From Lota lota (Eukaryota; Chordata; Actinopteri; Gadiformes; Lotidae), in assembly GCA_026745465.1 (NCBI GenBank), contig JACYXH010000826.1:4602724-4666723 (forward strand): DNA of 64,000 nt, read 5' to 3'. The notes below the pieces were generated by a model, which was given only the letters and a program-made list of their open reading frames with translations, ran no database searches and had not been told where the DNA came from. Below, one piece after another: positions 37,245-48,128 of this stretch. How positions within the stretch are numbered: the first letter of the stretch is position 1; every line of letters begins with the position of its first letter. The position numbers and the translations under genes are program-made.

Positions 37245-37409
37245 CCTTGATGGACAGGACAGTGAAGACAGACAGGAAAGTGGGTTAAAAGAGGAGTTCA
37301 ACAGTGGGTTGAAAGAAAGGGAATGACATGTAGTAAGGACCAATCCATCTTGTAGTCGTTACTAGGCATATATCCTACATAAAAAACTAGCAGGTTGAGC
37401 CGTCAAGCC
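37245..37409 (-). mobile_element. Decayed tRNA-derived SINE, second copy
   Basis: Reverse-complement reading gives 'ggcttgacggctcaacctg', then 'tccttactacatgtcattcc', 'ctttcaacccactgttgaac' and 'cactgtcctgtccatcaagg'. It shares the head (GGCTCAACC-CTAG), the core ATGTCATTCC and the tail CTGTCCAT-AAGG, in the same order, with the copy at 4088-4254. The two are diverged members of one family in opposite orientations. Confidence 0.6.
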
Positions 37410-38162
37410 TTCGAAATGACTTCCAATCCTTTAAAGCTGCCGAAGTTAAGACTTGAGAGTTGTAAACAACCCAAAAAACGTCCCTTCCCTCTCCCCTACT
37501 ATGCTTCTCTGCCATTGAATAGTGTTGTATTTCAGGCACCTGATTGGTCAAATTTGATCCGGGAGCAGACTAATATCAAATTTCTCTCATACCGATGCAG
37601 GCGTAATCAACTCCAAGCGGACATTTCACTCACTTATAGCTGATGGATGGCTAGGCCATTTCTAACAAATTACACTCAAATAATAACCTTAACTATTACC
37701 CAAAGCGCCTTTAATCCAGAACAAAGCATGACCCATGGCCCAACAGAACAAACAGTTCTTGTTGGGCCGATATCACCACACTAGTGCTGTACAGTACCCT
37801 CCCTACTGGGACCTCCATCCAGTAGCTCAAACCCAACATCTCAGCTTCCCGGGGTCACCTGGGCGCTACAGAGAGGGGTGTGTAACAGCAGCATTACAGA
37901 GGGCGCGCGACTGTGTGTGTAATAAAACAGATCAGAGTCTAAAACACAGCCTGAGATCCAGCAGCACACCACAGCCTCCTCTCTGTGGAGATAAGAATCC
38001 TCTGGAAGATATTCCAGAGCTGCTTCAGGTGACAGCCAGATCACAATGTTTAAATCTGGTGGATTAAAACATTGATCTTTTTATAAAATGGGTTTTACGT
38101 TGTTTTTAATTGCAATGGATTTTTATGACATGGTTGTATTGTAATGCTAATTACAATTTAGT
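37410..38162. other. Unassigned, partly repeat-like sequence
   Basis: The stretch starting 'ctttaaagctgccgaag' (about 37430) to about 37650 has the feel of an interspersed repeat ('cacctgattggtcaaattt' and a neighbouring truncated SINE), but I could not find terminal repeats. The 110-codon frame at 37735-38067 has no known motif. Confidence 0.3.
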
Positions 38163-38303
38163 TATTTAGAAGACTTTTATCCTAGGTGATCTATATGCTG
38201 AAGTGAATGTCAGTGTTGTTCCTACAGGAAGACTGTGGACGATGGGGTTCGTAACCAAGAACCTTTCAGCAGGGGGTCAAACACCCTAGTGACTACAGTG
38301 TCC
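38163..38303 (-). mobile_element. tRNA-derived SINE remnant
   Basis: On the minus strand the head 'cactgtagtcactagggtg' resembles an A box and 'ggttcttggttacgaacccc' a B box. The element ends 'gataaaagtcttctaaata', which matches the common fish SINE/LINE tail GGATAAAAGCGTCTGCTAAATA. Degenerate and probably inactive. Confidence 0.55.
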
Positions 38304-38689
38304 GGCTTCCAAATGTGCCTACTACCTTGTTTCATCGAATGTCACAAGATTTTCAACATGTGACCTGTGAGCTGATTGATGTTCCATTCAAGCCTCCCGG
38401 ACTGACCATCATGAAGGATGTCTTACAATGGCTCCATGCATCAACTGAAAATATACCTTGACAGTGACACTGTTTATCTTAATCCACCATAAAATGTACT
38501 GATACAAAGAGAGAAAAATAACTGCTGATCGATGAACAGACAAGTATAAAACCAGATGGATAGATTGAAAGATAGATAGTTACAGTAGATGGATAAATAG
38601 TTGCAATTTTCTTTGGGATCTTAATGGAAACACACATGTTGTGACTGTTGAGACATGCAGCGTCTTTCCCACCGTGCCGATTTATGGTT
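38304..38689. other. Unassigned sequence
   Basis: Short degenerate GATA repeat at 38560-38580. Otherwise nothing recognised. Confidence 0.35.
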
Positions 38690-39450
38690 TTAACGTGGCT
38701 AACTATGCCGTTGTTTCCCTAAATGTCATTACTCAGAAGAATGCTGAATTAAGTGCTGCTTGTTAAAGTAAGTTCCAGAAGTGGCTTTGATTAAATTAGT
38801 GCCATCTAACCTTTAGCCCTGGGATGATTATTTCTCCTCCAGGATCCACGCATCTGTCTCGATTCTTTACAAATATGACAAAATGTTGCTAAGCTATAAC
38901 TACCACACAGAAATAGCTGTTTCACTTAAACCAATACGTTTTGATGCACAATCCCATTTTAATGTGTTTTTACTTTGGTCTTAAGAGTTTCCCCTTTATT
39001 TTTCCTCTCTCTGCAATCTCAGCAATATTGTGAAGCATGATAAATATTTGTGATATATTTCTGGCCATTAAACAGCCCTTCTACTAACAGGCGCCAACGA
39101 TCTACCTTCTCTAATTATTACAGCAATCATAAAAACCTTGGGATAAAAGCAAAACAGTAAAAAAAAAAAAAGGAAACAAAAGAAATAAAAAGATTTGACA
39201 ACGACAAAACATTGTTCTGATTAACAGCCCAGCGATGATTACTGCAGTTGATTTGCTTTTTTTTTTTGCTAACACATACAAAACACGAAAAAGAAGTGGG
39301 GGTAAAACCAACAACACGATAGTTACTGTGTGATCCATTACATTATCCCGTGTTTTATTTAGCCCAAAACGTTGCACTCGATTGATCACAACGAAGAAAT
39401 GAAAAGTGACAAATTACTTTGATGAAGAAGAGAGCTATTGTCTGATCAAA
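38690..39450. other. Candidate conserved non-coding block
   Basis: Long repeat-poor unique sequence with many homeodomain/HMG-type words ('ttgattaaattagtgcc', 'tctctaattattacagc'). Poly-A/T runs near 39158-39170 and 39259-39268. A 92-codon minus-strand frame is hydrophobic but unrecognised. Confidence 0.33.
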
Positions 39451-39607
39451 TTAGACAACACTGTTTTGATTGTCTTTTCCGAGCATGGTATTAGACAGGA
39501 CAGCACCTAGAGTGCTCTCTATCTATCTATCACATCAAGAACCTCAAGGTGAACATAGTAAATACACAGTTGGACAGGTAGGTTCACTTGATGTCCACAT
39601 ATTACTA

Positions 39608-39795
39608 CCGTTTAACAAGATACTTCCATCCAAAGTGATTTTATCCCCCCTGAATTCATAAACACGTATTTTGAGGCAGGTTTGGGTTATGGCATCTTGC
39701 TCAAGGCTGCCTACAGACAAAGTGAGGACATTTGGGAATTTAACCCAGTAAAGTTTGGCTTCTAGTGGAACACCGTAACCATTATCCCGTTGTGG
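39608..39795 (-). mobile_element. tRNA-derived SINE remnant
   Basis: Minus-strand order: A-box-like 'gataatggttacggtg', B-box-like 'actgggttaaattccc', the body phrase 'ccttgagcaagatgcc', and a tail 'atcactttggatggaag' then 'atcttgttaaac'. This is the usual layout of fish SINEs that share a LINE-like tail (CTTTGGATAAAAGC-TCTGCTAAA). It is a relative of the copy at 38163-38303. Confidence 0.55.
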
Positions 39796-40060
39796 ACACT
39801 ATCTTGGCCCTAATAGGTCTCTAATCAAAGCACATCATCTTTAAAGATAGGCAACAGGTGAACTTGTCACGTCAAATCAATGTGTGATGTATTGAGTGGT
39901 GTATTGAGTGGTGTATCTCGGCATGAAGTCACGCTCAACACCATTATTTTATCATCTACCATCGCATTCATGTGCACATTCATTTTGACATATTTGTTTG
40001 TTTGACATGATCGAACAAGAGCACTTTGCCTCTCATCTCTCCACCCCACCTCCACCTCAC

Positions 40061-40101
40061 TCCTCCTCCTCCTCCTCCTCCTCCACCACCTCCTCCTCCT
40101 C
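40061..40101 (+). repeat. (CTC)n trinucleotide repeat
   Basis: About 12 CTC units with one CCA interruption. Confidence 0.94.
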
Positions 40102-40129
40102 AATTATGGGAGGAATATTAACATCTGTT

Positions 40130-40470
40130 AGGCAGACATCAGGAGAAGCCAGCCGTGACTGAGCGGTCCCTTGTTTAGTCATTTGTGGCTAAGGATGTCA
40201 TTATTTCGGGATTTATGATCAACAAGATGCAAAATGAGTTTTTCTACGAGTTTCACCTAGCGATTATTTATTTGGCGTTTTTCACGACAACAAAGTTTCC
40301 TGACTATCCAATTAATGTTGATGATGAATGGCCGTCTCAGTGCTTTGTCTTGAAAGAATAAGATGGCTCTTATCTGCCATTAAGTGTTTTTTTTATGCCG
40401 AGCACAATCTGATAGGCTTGTTGTTCCTAAGTGGGGGTGATTAATAAAGTTGTACTTGGAATAACAAAGA
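40130..40470. other. Candidate conserved non-coding block
   Basis: Unique sequence with 'gactatccaattaatgttg' and 'gggtgattaataaagttg'. Same style as the other blocks. Conservation untested. Confidence 0.33.
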
Positions 40471-40552
40471 TATAGCCCCGTGAGAGTGAGGGGACTTTTA
40501 ATGCAAACTAAAAGTAAGCTAATAGAACGGAAGGCTTATTCAAACGCATACA

Positions 40553-40855
40553 GAAACACACATGTACATGTACTCGCACATACAAACATGCACATACACG
40601 CAAACACACACAGGCACACAGACACACACATATGTATACACAAAGACAGACACACATACACACACACTAACACACATATATATATACAAAGAGACACACA
40701 CACTAACACACACACACACACACATATGCATACACAAAGACAAACACACATACACACCTAAAAATACACACTAGCAAACACACACACACACACACTCATA
40801 TGCAGACAAAAATACAGATACAGTACATATAAACACACACAAACATACACCTTAA

Positions 40856-40892
<37 letters not shown>
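40553..40892 (+). repeat. CA-rich microsatellite region with repeated ~50-bp module
   Basis: Long CA field with interruptions. The module around 'catatgtatacacaaagaca' (40629-40648) recurs as 'catatgcatacacaaagaca' (40723-40742), about 94 bp apart. The purest CA is at 40860-40891. Confidence 0.92.
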
Positions 40893-40894
<2 letters not shown>

Positions 40895-41319
40895 CTACTG
40901 CACATCTGATCTTGAGCAAACTACTTCTGACACTGTCCTCATACCCTGGAGCAGCCCTCAGGACCCTGCCTCCAACCATCTTCATCATCTTCGTCTTCTT
41001 ATTTGTCCTATTCCTCACTGACGACAGAGACCTCCTGTGAGCCAGGTCTGTCAGAGATCAAACTAAAGCTGTTGTGTACTATGAAACTCACACATTTACA
41101 GGGGAATCGTTTTTCTGAAGATATTGCAGGATATATTAAGATGTCTCCTCACGAAAAGGTGTCCTTAAGTAATCGGTGGTGACTCCTGGCAATGGAGATG
41201 GTAGCGTTATGACAAAAAAGTTGGAATAAATAAAACTTGCAGTAAAATATAATAAAAGGCTGCAATATAAAGCCACTGAGTAAAGATACAGAGCTCTATG
41301 GTGTGGGGGAAGTGAGACA

Positions 41320-41585
41320 TAGGGATACAGAGAGAGAGAGAGAGAGAGCAGAGTGACAGAGATACACACATTGAGAGAGAGAGAATTACATCAAGATGCA
41401 TATAGCATGAGAGCACATGGCAGAGTGATTTAGATATACCCATAGAGAGAAAGAAAAAGTCATAAAGATACAGAGAGGGCAGAGAGAGAGATAGAGGGAG
41501 TGATATACACATGTAGAGATAGAGAGTTACATAGTGATATATATAGAGGGAGAGAGAGAGTGTGTGTGTGTGTCGGGGGGGGGGG
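41320..41585 (+). repeat. GA-rich tract ending in (TG)6-C-G11
   Basis: Degenerate GA sequence with a perfect (AG)n at 41329-41348, then GAGAGTGTGTG and G11 at 41575-41585. The G run is again 3' of a TG block. Confidence 0.9.
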
Positions 41586-42559
41586 ATAACTGCAGAGTAC
41601 CATCTGGTGTCAGTGTGTGGCGTTGTTTGCTGTGACCAATCGTGTTATTAGATGATTGAATAATTAGAAGCAGGATCACGACTACCCACAGAGCACAGCA
41701 TTCTGGGACTTCACTCCTCTGACCCTTATCTGGCTCCCAGAGGACCTGAAAACCAACACAGACTATAGCAGATTTAAAACTGAGTAAAGTGGATTCAAAA
41801 CACAAAGTATAGTGGACTTAAAACAGAGTATAGTAGATTCTAAACACAGAGTATTAACTTATAGTGTACTTATTATAAGTAAAGTGCAATTTTTTTTTGT
41901 GTACTTACATAATAAGTCACTTTCTTTTTTTATCACCGTCAATGATAATCTGTTAGTTTAATAGGTATAACCCAGTAAGACTGAAGACATCGGGGATCAA
42001 ATGTAATGCCTTTATGCTGAGATTCAAATACAGTACCCCCCGAGGGAAACGGAAAATACAACAAAGACCCATGATCGCATCTCTGTGCTCCTTTTACACT
42101 GTGCCTCTTTGGTCCAGTACAGAACATTGATGGTGAATTTCGCAGAAGAAGCGTTAGTTTCTTCTCGACAGTTTGTGGTTAGCACTGGAGTTTTTTTTTT
42201 ACATGATGCACCTGCAACACAACACAAGAGACAACACAGTCGAATAAACAAAATGAGAAAGATCACACAGGAAATAAAACGACCTTTGTATTGTTCAATT
42301 TTAAGTATGTGCAAACGGAAGCTGATGCGAAAGTGATTCGCAGCAAGTTTGCAGCGATGCTTCTTCTGCGAGATTGCGTACATCGGACGGAAGTTTGCGG
42401 TGTGTTTGACAGATGGGAATTTTGCACATTGCTTTCGTTCACATGGGTCCATCTGAGCTTCATTCTCAGTATCTTAAAACATAACAGTCCAAACGTTATT
42501 TCTTCTTTTTTAATTGGCCATTGTTTCCTCAATTGTTCTTCAGTTATACTGCACTGTTG
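41586..42559. other. Unassigned sequence with a 12-bp inverted repeat
   Basis: CGCAGAAGAAGC (42141-42152) and GCTTCTTCTGCG (42359-42370) form perfect inverted arms about 200 bp apart. Long frames of 142 and 114 codons overlap on opposite strands with no known motif, and no gene is called. Confidence 0.35.
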
Positions 42560-42655
42560 TTGCCTTTTAACCTTTAAAAGTGTTTTGATGTGTGAAGCAC
42601 TTTGGCCCTGCTGGCCGATATATTACGCAACATAAGTAAAGTTTAACTTGACAGA
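42560..42655 (+). mobile_element. LINE-like 3' tail fragment
   Basis: 'tgtgtgaagcactttggccc' followed by 'taagtaaagtttaacttgac' matches the common fish repeat end GTACAGCACTTTGG...ATAAATAAAGTTGACTTGAC. Compare the related end at 398-435. Confidence 0.42.
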
Positions 42656-43110
42656 ATAACAATAATTGTGAAAACAGTTACAACCATTGGCTACCGTTGT
42701 CACCAAAGCTATGCTCCAACTCTGATGTACGTTGAACACCTTGGAAGACCCTACTGTAGACTGAATTCGACAACATCCCTTTCTAATTCCACATATTTGA
42801 CTTATTCATTTTATCCAACTCCTAGCATTCAAATCTTGATTAACTTTGCCTGTCGAACTAAGCACTTTATCCAAATATCAAGTACATATTTTATTTGTTT
42901 TAATGTATAAAAAAAGAGTGGAAGCTGTCCCATCAAGTTCATGTTCTGCCTGTCCGGTCCAGGGCAAAAAGTTACAGGCCTGAATGGACTGAATTCTGGC
43001 AAAAGAATGACCCCTGTTTCTTAAGTTCATGAAATGCCAAACTATCAATGTCCTTGATTGTCATAATTCTTAACATTGTAAAATTGGTAGGTAAATATAT
43101 CTTCATAAAT
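42656..43110. other. Unassigned sequence
   Basis: No supported feature. An 80-codon frame at 42668-42910 has no known motif. Confidence 0.35.
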
Positions 43111-43480
43111 TCCAGTCAAAGCTTGGAGGATTATGGGTTGTTTCAGGAATAAGTTCCTCACATCCAGGTCACGAGTTTGGCTTTTTATTGCATTTAAATA
43201 ATTTTCCATGGCAGCGTTTTGTGGTGAACAGAGAATTGAAGTGGCAGTTCTAATGTGCGCCAGCGTGCCGTATGCCAGCGGCCCTGAGATGCTCCTGACA
43301 GCCTCTCTGACTCCTATGAGCCAGGGGTGATGGCTTCCGGAGCCTCTTGTTCAGCTGATTTATGTGGATGGCACAGATGTTGCCCCCATCCACATTTTTC
43401 ATTCAATTACTGCATCTATCTGGCTGTTTTAATTACCCCTATGAACAGTCCCCAAACCCCTCTCCACAGCCAATAATACT
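43111..43480. other. Candidate conserved non-coding block
   Basis: Repeat-free unique sequence with 'tattgcatttaaataattt' and 'ggctgttttaattacccc' motifs and an evenly mixed composition. Frames are short and unrecognised. Confidence 0.36.
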
Positions 43481-44030
43481 CCACCGTCGGCAAGCGAGCG
43501 CAAGCGTCCGTGCTCTCGTCAGGTACAGCTTCCCGTCTCGTCCTCTTCACGTGCACTCTCATGAAGCAGGCGCTGATTTCAGGTAGCTGGTTCGGTGTTG
43601 AAAACAAAGTTTGGGGTTATTTGAACAAGACAGGGACAGTTATGCAGTGAGGCTGCCTGGGAAGATTAGAATTTCAATGTTAAAATTCCCATAGATTGTA
43701 TGCACTGATGTTTGCTATTGTATCCAAAGTATCCTATAATACCGTGAACATTCTTACTATAGGTGGCACCAGAACCTTGTCATATTTAATTATTAATATT
43801 ACAAATATTTATAATTATAAATATTTTACAAATATTTTACAATATCTTCATCTTATATCTTATTATCTAACAGTGTTAAGCATGACTTTCATATATATTA
43901 ATATACAGTATGTATAACCACATCACTGATATGTTCAGTATATTGATATTGTTAAGTGTAGTCTGTATAATGAGGGTCAATGCATTCCTGATTCTTAATG
44001 CCCTCTTTGGAGGATGTATCTGCCTCATCA
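43481..44030. other. Unassigned, AT-rich toward the right
   Basis: The ATATTTATAATTATAAATATTT-type AT-rich stretch near 43795-43850 is weakly palindromic. Nothing else recognised. Confidence 0.35.
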
Positions 44031-44035
44031 GTAGA

Positions 44036-44180
44036 GTGGCCAACATACTGAAACCTCAGCCACTCTGGACATCATCTCTTGGACCTGCTGCTCTCTGGTA
44101 GACACTTCAGGTCACCATCAAATCACGGACAAACCATCTTCAGAACAGCTTCTACTCCACAGCCATACGAGAACTGAACA
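44036..44180 (+). pseudogene. LINE ORF2 C-terminal remnant (L2/CR1-like)
   Basis: In one frame the sequence reads VANILK..P (from 44036), one stop at 44099-44101, then IKSRTNHLQNSFYSTAIREL (44117-44176). This resembles the conserved end of fish L2/CR1-type reverse-transcriptase proteins, where RTNRL-NSF-P-AIR-LN closes the ORF after the RT domain. A single stop in an otherwise aligned frame shows decay. Only about 48 codons survive, with no RT catalytic motif. Family from recognition, not search. Confidence 0.5.
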
Positions 44181-44989
44181 TTGCCAAACACTGGTACTGA
44201 CTATCTGGTACCTGTGTGACTGTGTGTACTGCAGCTACGCTTACAGAACACAGCCCAGATGTCTTGCGACTGCACCTTTGAACGTTTATAGCCCTAACTG
44301 CACTCCTTGTATATAGGGGCACATCAATGCATTTCAATTTCAGGAAAAGTTCAATGTCCAGAAATTCCATATCTCGGCTGCTATAGTATTGTTTTATTGT
44401 TTTCTATCTTGCTGTTTTTTTAGGTTACAGCAAAAACATACATTCTATATATATATTAGCTCCTTAAATTAGTCTAGTTTGAACTTTATGTATAGTATGC
44501 TATTTGATAGGTGTGAATGCTCTGTAAGGAATGCCACTCAACTGCGCTGTACTCTGTACACTAATCATCATGACAGTAATTCATGATGGACAGTAATTCA
44601 TGACGGAATTCTAATCTAAACCGTGCGTTCGACATTTTATATTAGTTCCTCAATGGTATATTTAACTAAGTAATTACTATTACTGATTGCTTGAGAGATG
44701 CTTCACAGAACATGTTTTCTTTGATAACACAACTCAACAAGCCTCGTTCACTACGGGGTCTTTATCTCTCTGGTCTTTGGACATGAATTGGAGGTTGGAG
44801 GGTGTTCAGAGCCCCACTTCTGTCAGGTCTCAGAGTGTATCGGAGGAGCATAAAAAGAAAATTGTGCTTTCCGAGTAGTTCAGAGGTAAGGTGTTCTTGT
44901 TCATGCCACCAGCACTAAGCGGACGCCACTTCTCTCAAGATCCCCTCTCAATGGGCCTTTGGTACGAGCCCAATACCGCAATACACCTG
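44181..44989. other. Unassigned sequence
   Basis: A perfect-looking 18-bp tandem pair, 'cagtaattcatgatgga' then 'cagtaattcatgacgga', lies at about 44573-44607. No gene recognised. Confidence 0.35.
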
Positions 44990-45465
44990 CTCACTCTTTC
45001 TCTCTCTCTGCCTGTCCCTACACCTCTCTCTCGACCAGATCTCTCTCCTCTGTACACCTCTCCCTCCCCATCGCTGTCTAAACCTGCTCTCTCACTTTCT
45101 CTCTCTCTCTTACATGCTCTCTCTCTACCTGCTCTCTACCTCTCTCTACTTACCCTCTCACTCTGACTGCTCCCCCCTCCTCACTGTATTTGCTCCCCCT
45201 TCTCTCTCTCCCCCTTCACTTTACCTGCTCTCTCTCTCTTTCTCGGTCCATCTATCTCTCCCTAGCTCTTTCTGTCTCTCTCCAAAATCTATTCCATCTA
45301 ATTTCCTATTTGTTCTTGCCCTCTATCTCTTCCAACTCCACTCTTTTCCTACCTCCCTGGCTGCTCTCTCCTCACTCCCTCCCCCTCTGTCTCCCTTATC
45401 CCTCAATTTCTCCCTTCTCTCTCTCTCCCCCTTCTCTCTCCGTCACTCTTTTGTTTCTTCCTCTT
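44990..45465 (-). repeat. Polypyrimidine (CT-rich) tract
   Basis: About 475 bp of degenerate CT/CCT sequence, equal to polypurine on the minus strand. Serine/leucine/proline frames of 91-147 codons are compositional. Confidence 0.88.
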
Positions 45466-45560
45466 AAGTGTGTGAGCTCCTCCTCATCACACTTCATGCA
45501 TTTTTATTTCCATCTGGAGAAAATAACGAGAGCTAACAAGCTACTCGCCATGATGAACTG

Positions 45561-46255
45561 CTCCACCACCACCGCCTCCACTATCACCACCACCATAACA
45601 ACTCCACCTCCACCATCACCACCACAACCATGACAACTGCACCGCCACCATCACCACCACCATAACAACTCCACCACCACCACCACAACCATGACAACTG
45701 CACCGCCACCATCACAACTCCACCATGACAACTCCACCACCACCATCACCATAACAACTCCACCACCACCAACACCACCACCACCACAACTGCACCACCA
45801 CCAGCACAACCCACCATCACCAGGAGAACTCCACCACCAATACCACCACCATAACAACTCCACCATCACCAACACCATTACAACTCCACCATCACCAACA
45901 CCATTACAACTCCACCACCATTAGGAAACCTCCACCACCACCACCACCATCAACACCACCAGACCAACTCCACAACCATAAGAACTGAACCGCCACCAGC
46001 ACCACCAGAACAAAACCAGCACCATCACAATAACAACTCCACCACCACTAGGAAACCTCCTCCACCACCACTAGGAAACCTCCTCCACCACCACTAGGAA
46101 ACCTCCTCCACCACCACTAGAACAACTCCACCACCACTAGGAAACCTCCTCCACCACCACTAGGAAACCTCCTCCACCACCACTAGGAAACCTCCTCCAC
46201 CACCACTAGGAAACCTCCTCCACCACCAGAACAACTCCACCACCACCGCCACCTC
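45561..46255 (+). repeat. CCA-rich trinucleotide and minisatellite region
   Basis: CCA/CAA/ACT words throughout ('acaactccaccaccacc'-type units of roughly 27-36 bp on the left). On the right, from 46049 to about 46225, a 23-bp minisatellite 'aggaaacctcctccaccacc' plus ACT repeats about seven times with one variant unit near 46122. Open frames in both strands follow from the triplet composition. Confidence 0.93.
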
Positions 46256-46325
46256 ACAACTTAAACGTCAAACACATGCATTTGACTGGCCCTGACTTAG
46301 TGGCCTGATGCAAGCCTGTGTATGA

Positions 46326-46341
46326 GTGTGTGTGTGTGTGT

Positions 46342-46428
<87 letters not shown>
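46326..46428 (+). repeat. (GT)51 microsatellite
   Basis: About 51 GT units with a single A-for-G change near 46346. The longest GT tract of the window apart from 59291-59389. Confidence 0.97.
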
Positions 46429-46429
<1 letters not shown>

Positions 46430-46523
46430 ATGTGATGATAGGTACCAGACGGTGGCTGACATTTTGTCTCCAGTCCGACTGCAAGCTGCAGGAAGCATTC
46501 AGGCAAGATGCTTGCAGGAAAAA

Positions 46524-46525
<2 letters not shown>

Positions 46526-46571
<46 letters not shown>
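46526..46571 (+). repeat. (AC)23 microsatellite
   Basis: About 23 AC units, 97 bp downstream of the GT tract. Complementary to it on the same strand. Confidence 0.96.
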
Positions 46572-46575
<4 letters not shown>

Positions 46576-46646
46576 GCTCAAGCACACACACACACACACT
46601 AATGCAATACACACTCGCATTCATGCACACGCTCACTCATATGCAC

Positions 46647-46678
<32 letters not shown>

Positions 46679-46940
46679 TAAACACAGACACAGACACATA
46701 GGCGCACACATACATACACACTCACAGACACATGCATCCATACATACACACACACACGTATGCGCTCATGCCTGCACACACATACACACACTTATGTACT
46801 CTGACTATCTGCACCCACACACATGCATGCACATACACGTATGCCCTGATGCATGCATACGCATATGTATGCACACACACTTGCTTAAACACAAGTGCGT
46901 CTGTGTGTGTGTGCGTGCGTGCGTGCGTGCGTGTGTGTGA
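46572..46940 (+). repeat. CA-rich degenerate region ending in (GTGC)n
   Basis: CA/CATA sequence to about 46895, then (GCGT)n at 46911-46931, which is alternating purine-pyrimidine and Z-DNA-prone. Confidence 0.9.
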
Positions 46941-47024
46941 GTCTCGGTGGGGAGTGCAAGGTGAGCAGAACCTGAGCGTGTCACGCCAGCTCGCGCCTGA
47001 CAGACATAAGTACATGCTAATGGC

Positions 47025-47150
47025 AGCGCGGTGACAGAGGCGCGTCCCTACGCCATATGGCTAATTGCCACAACAATATCCTCTGTGTTATTAATCACGT
47101 TTTCATAGCGTGCCATGATAATTGGAATAATTAGAGGGGGAGCAGGCGCT
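47025..47150. other. Candidate conserved non-coding block
   Basis: 'catatggctaattgccac', 'ctgtgttattaatcacg' and 'ataattggaataattagagg' give dense TAATT cores in about 120 bp. Enhancer-like in style, conservation unknown. Confidence 0.36.
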
Positions 47151-47194
47151 GGGAAGCCCCTTACACGCTACCCCACCACCCCGCCCTGCAGGAA

Positions 47195-47735
47195 ACATGT
47201 CACACTGTCCTCCCTCACTTCCTCTGTTTCCTATCTGACCTCACTTCCTATGTCCTACCTACCTGGGCTCCTCGTTCCTACCTGTCCTTACTTGCTCCAT
47301 CGTTCCTTTGCTGCCTCTCTTCTACCTTATTGTCTTGTCCTTTTCCCCCTTCTTCCTTACTTCCTCTATCCTATCATCCCTTACCTTCACTTCCTTCGCC
47401 TCATCTGCTCTAACTTTCCTAGTTTCCCACCTTCTATTTTTCCTTCCCTCCTCTGTCCGACCCCTTCTCTGTTATATCTTTCCTCGTTTCGACTTTCTTA
47501 TCTATCCTCTGTCCTAACTGACCTTTCCTCCTCCATCCATTCCTCCTGGTATCTTCTTAGTTCTCTTCTCTCACTTCCTCTCTTCTTGCTTCACCTCCTC
47601 CCTCCTATGTCATTTCTCTTCTCCTCCGTCCTATCCCAGCTGTCTCTTGTCGTTACATTTTCTCTCACTTTCCTTTCCATTTCTCTCTCTCACTCCCTCT
47701 CTGTTCATTTTCCTCATCCCTCCCTCCCTGGGCCT
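47195..47735 (-). repeat. Polypyrimidine (CCTT-rich) tract
   Basis: About 540 bp of CT-dominated degenerate sequence with repeated 'cttcct' and 'tacct' words. The 211-codon plus-strand frame is leucine/serine/proline-rich low complexity and is not called as a gene. Confidence 0.82.
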
Positions 47736-47861
47736 TCTTTAGCGAGCTAATCTCTCTCAAGTGCCACATCTCCCCATCTTGTGAACAGTTTTGCAGTGAA
47801 AAATGGAGTAGGTAATTAATGAAAACACTGACTTGACTGCCGTGGGGACTTTGGCTGTGTG

Positions 47862-48128
47862 TAGCACGAGTGTGTGCTAGCAGTGGGTGTGTGCTAGCAG
47901 TGAGTGTACTCAAGCAATGAATATCTGCTAGCGCTGAATGTGCTAGCAGTGAGCATGTGCTAATGCTAAGTGTGCTAGCAATCAGTGTGCACTAGCCATG
48001 GGTGTGTGCTAACGATGAACGTATGGTAATGGTGAGTGCCTGCAAGCAGTGAATAACTGCTTGTGGTTAGGGTGTGCTAGCGGTGCTTGTGTGCTAAACA
48101 TACTGTATATGCTAACAATGAGCATTCC
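47862..48128 (+). repeat. Diverged GTGTGCTAGC minisatellite
   Basis: The unit 'gtgtgctagcagtgagt' and variants (about 17-23 bp) recur roughly a dozen times, keeping the CTAG or CTAA core. Strongly diverged copies. Confidence 0.8.

Noticed and set aside
37410..37660. Possible interspersed repeat beginning 'ctttaaagctgcc'
   Set aside because: Feels familiar, but no terminal inverted repeat or second copy was found in the window.
42024..42452. 142-codon minus-strand frame with a hydrophobic stretch
   Set aside because: No domain recognised, overlapping open frame on the plus strand, no start or splice evidence.
47115..47750. 211-codon plus-strand frame, the longest non-array frame of the right half
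   Set aside because: Polypyrimidine-driven leucine/serine/proline composition.
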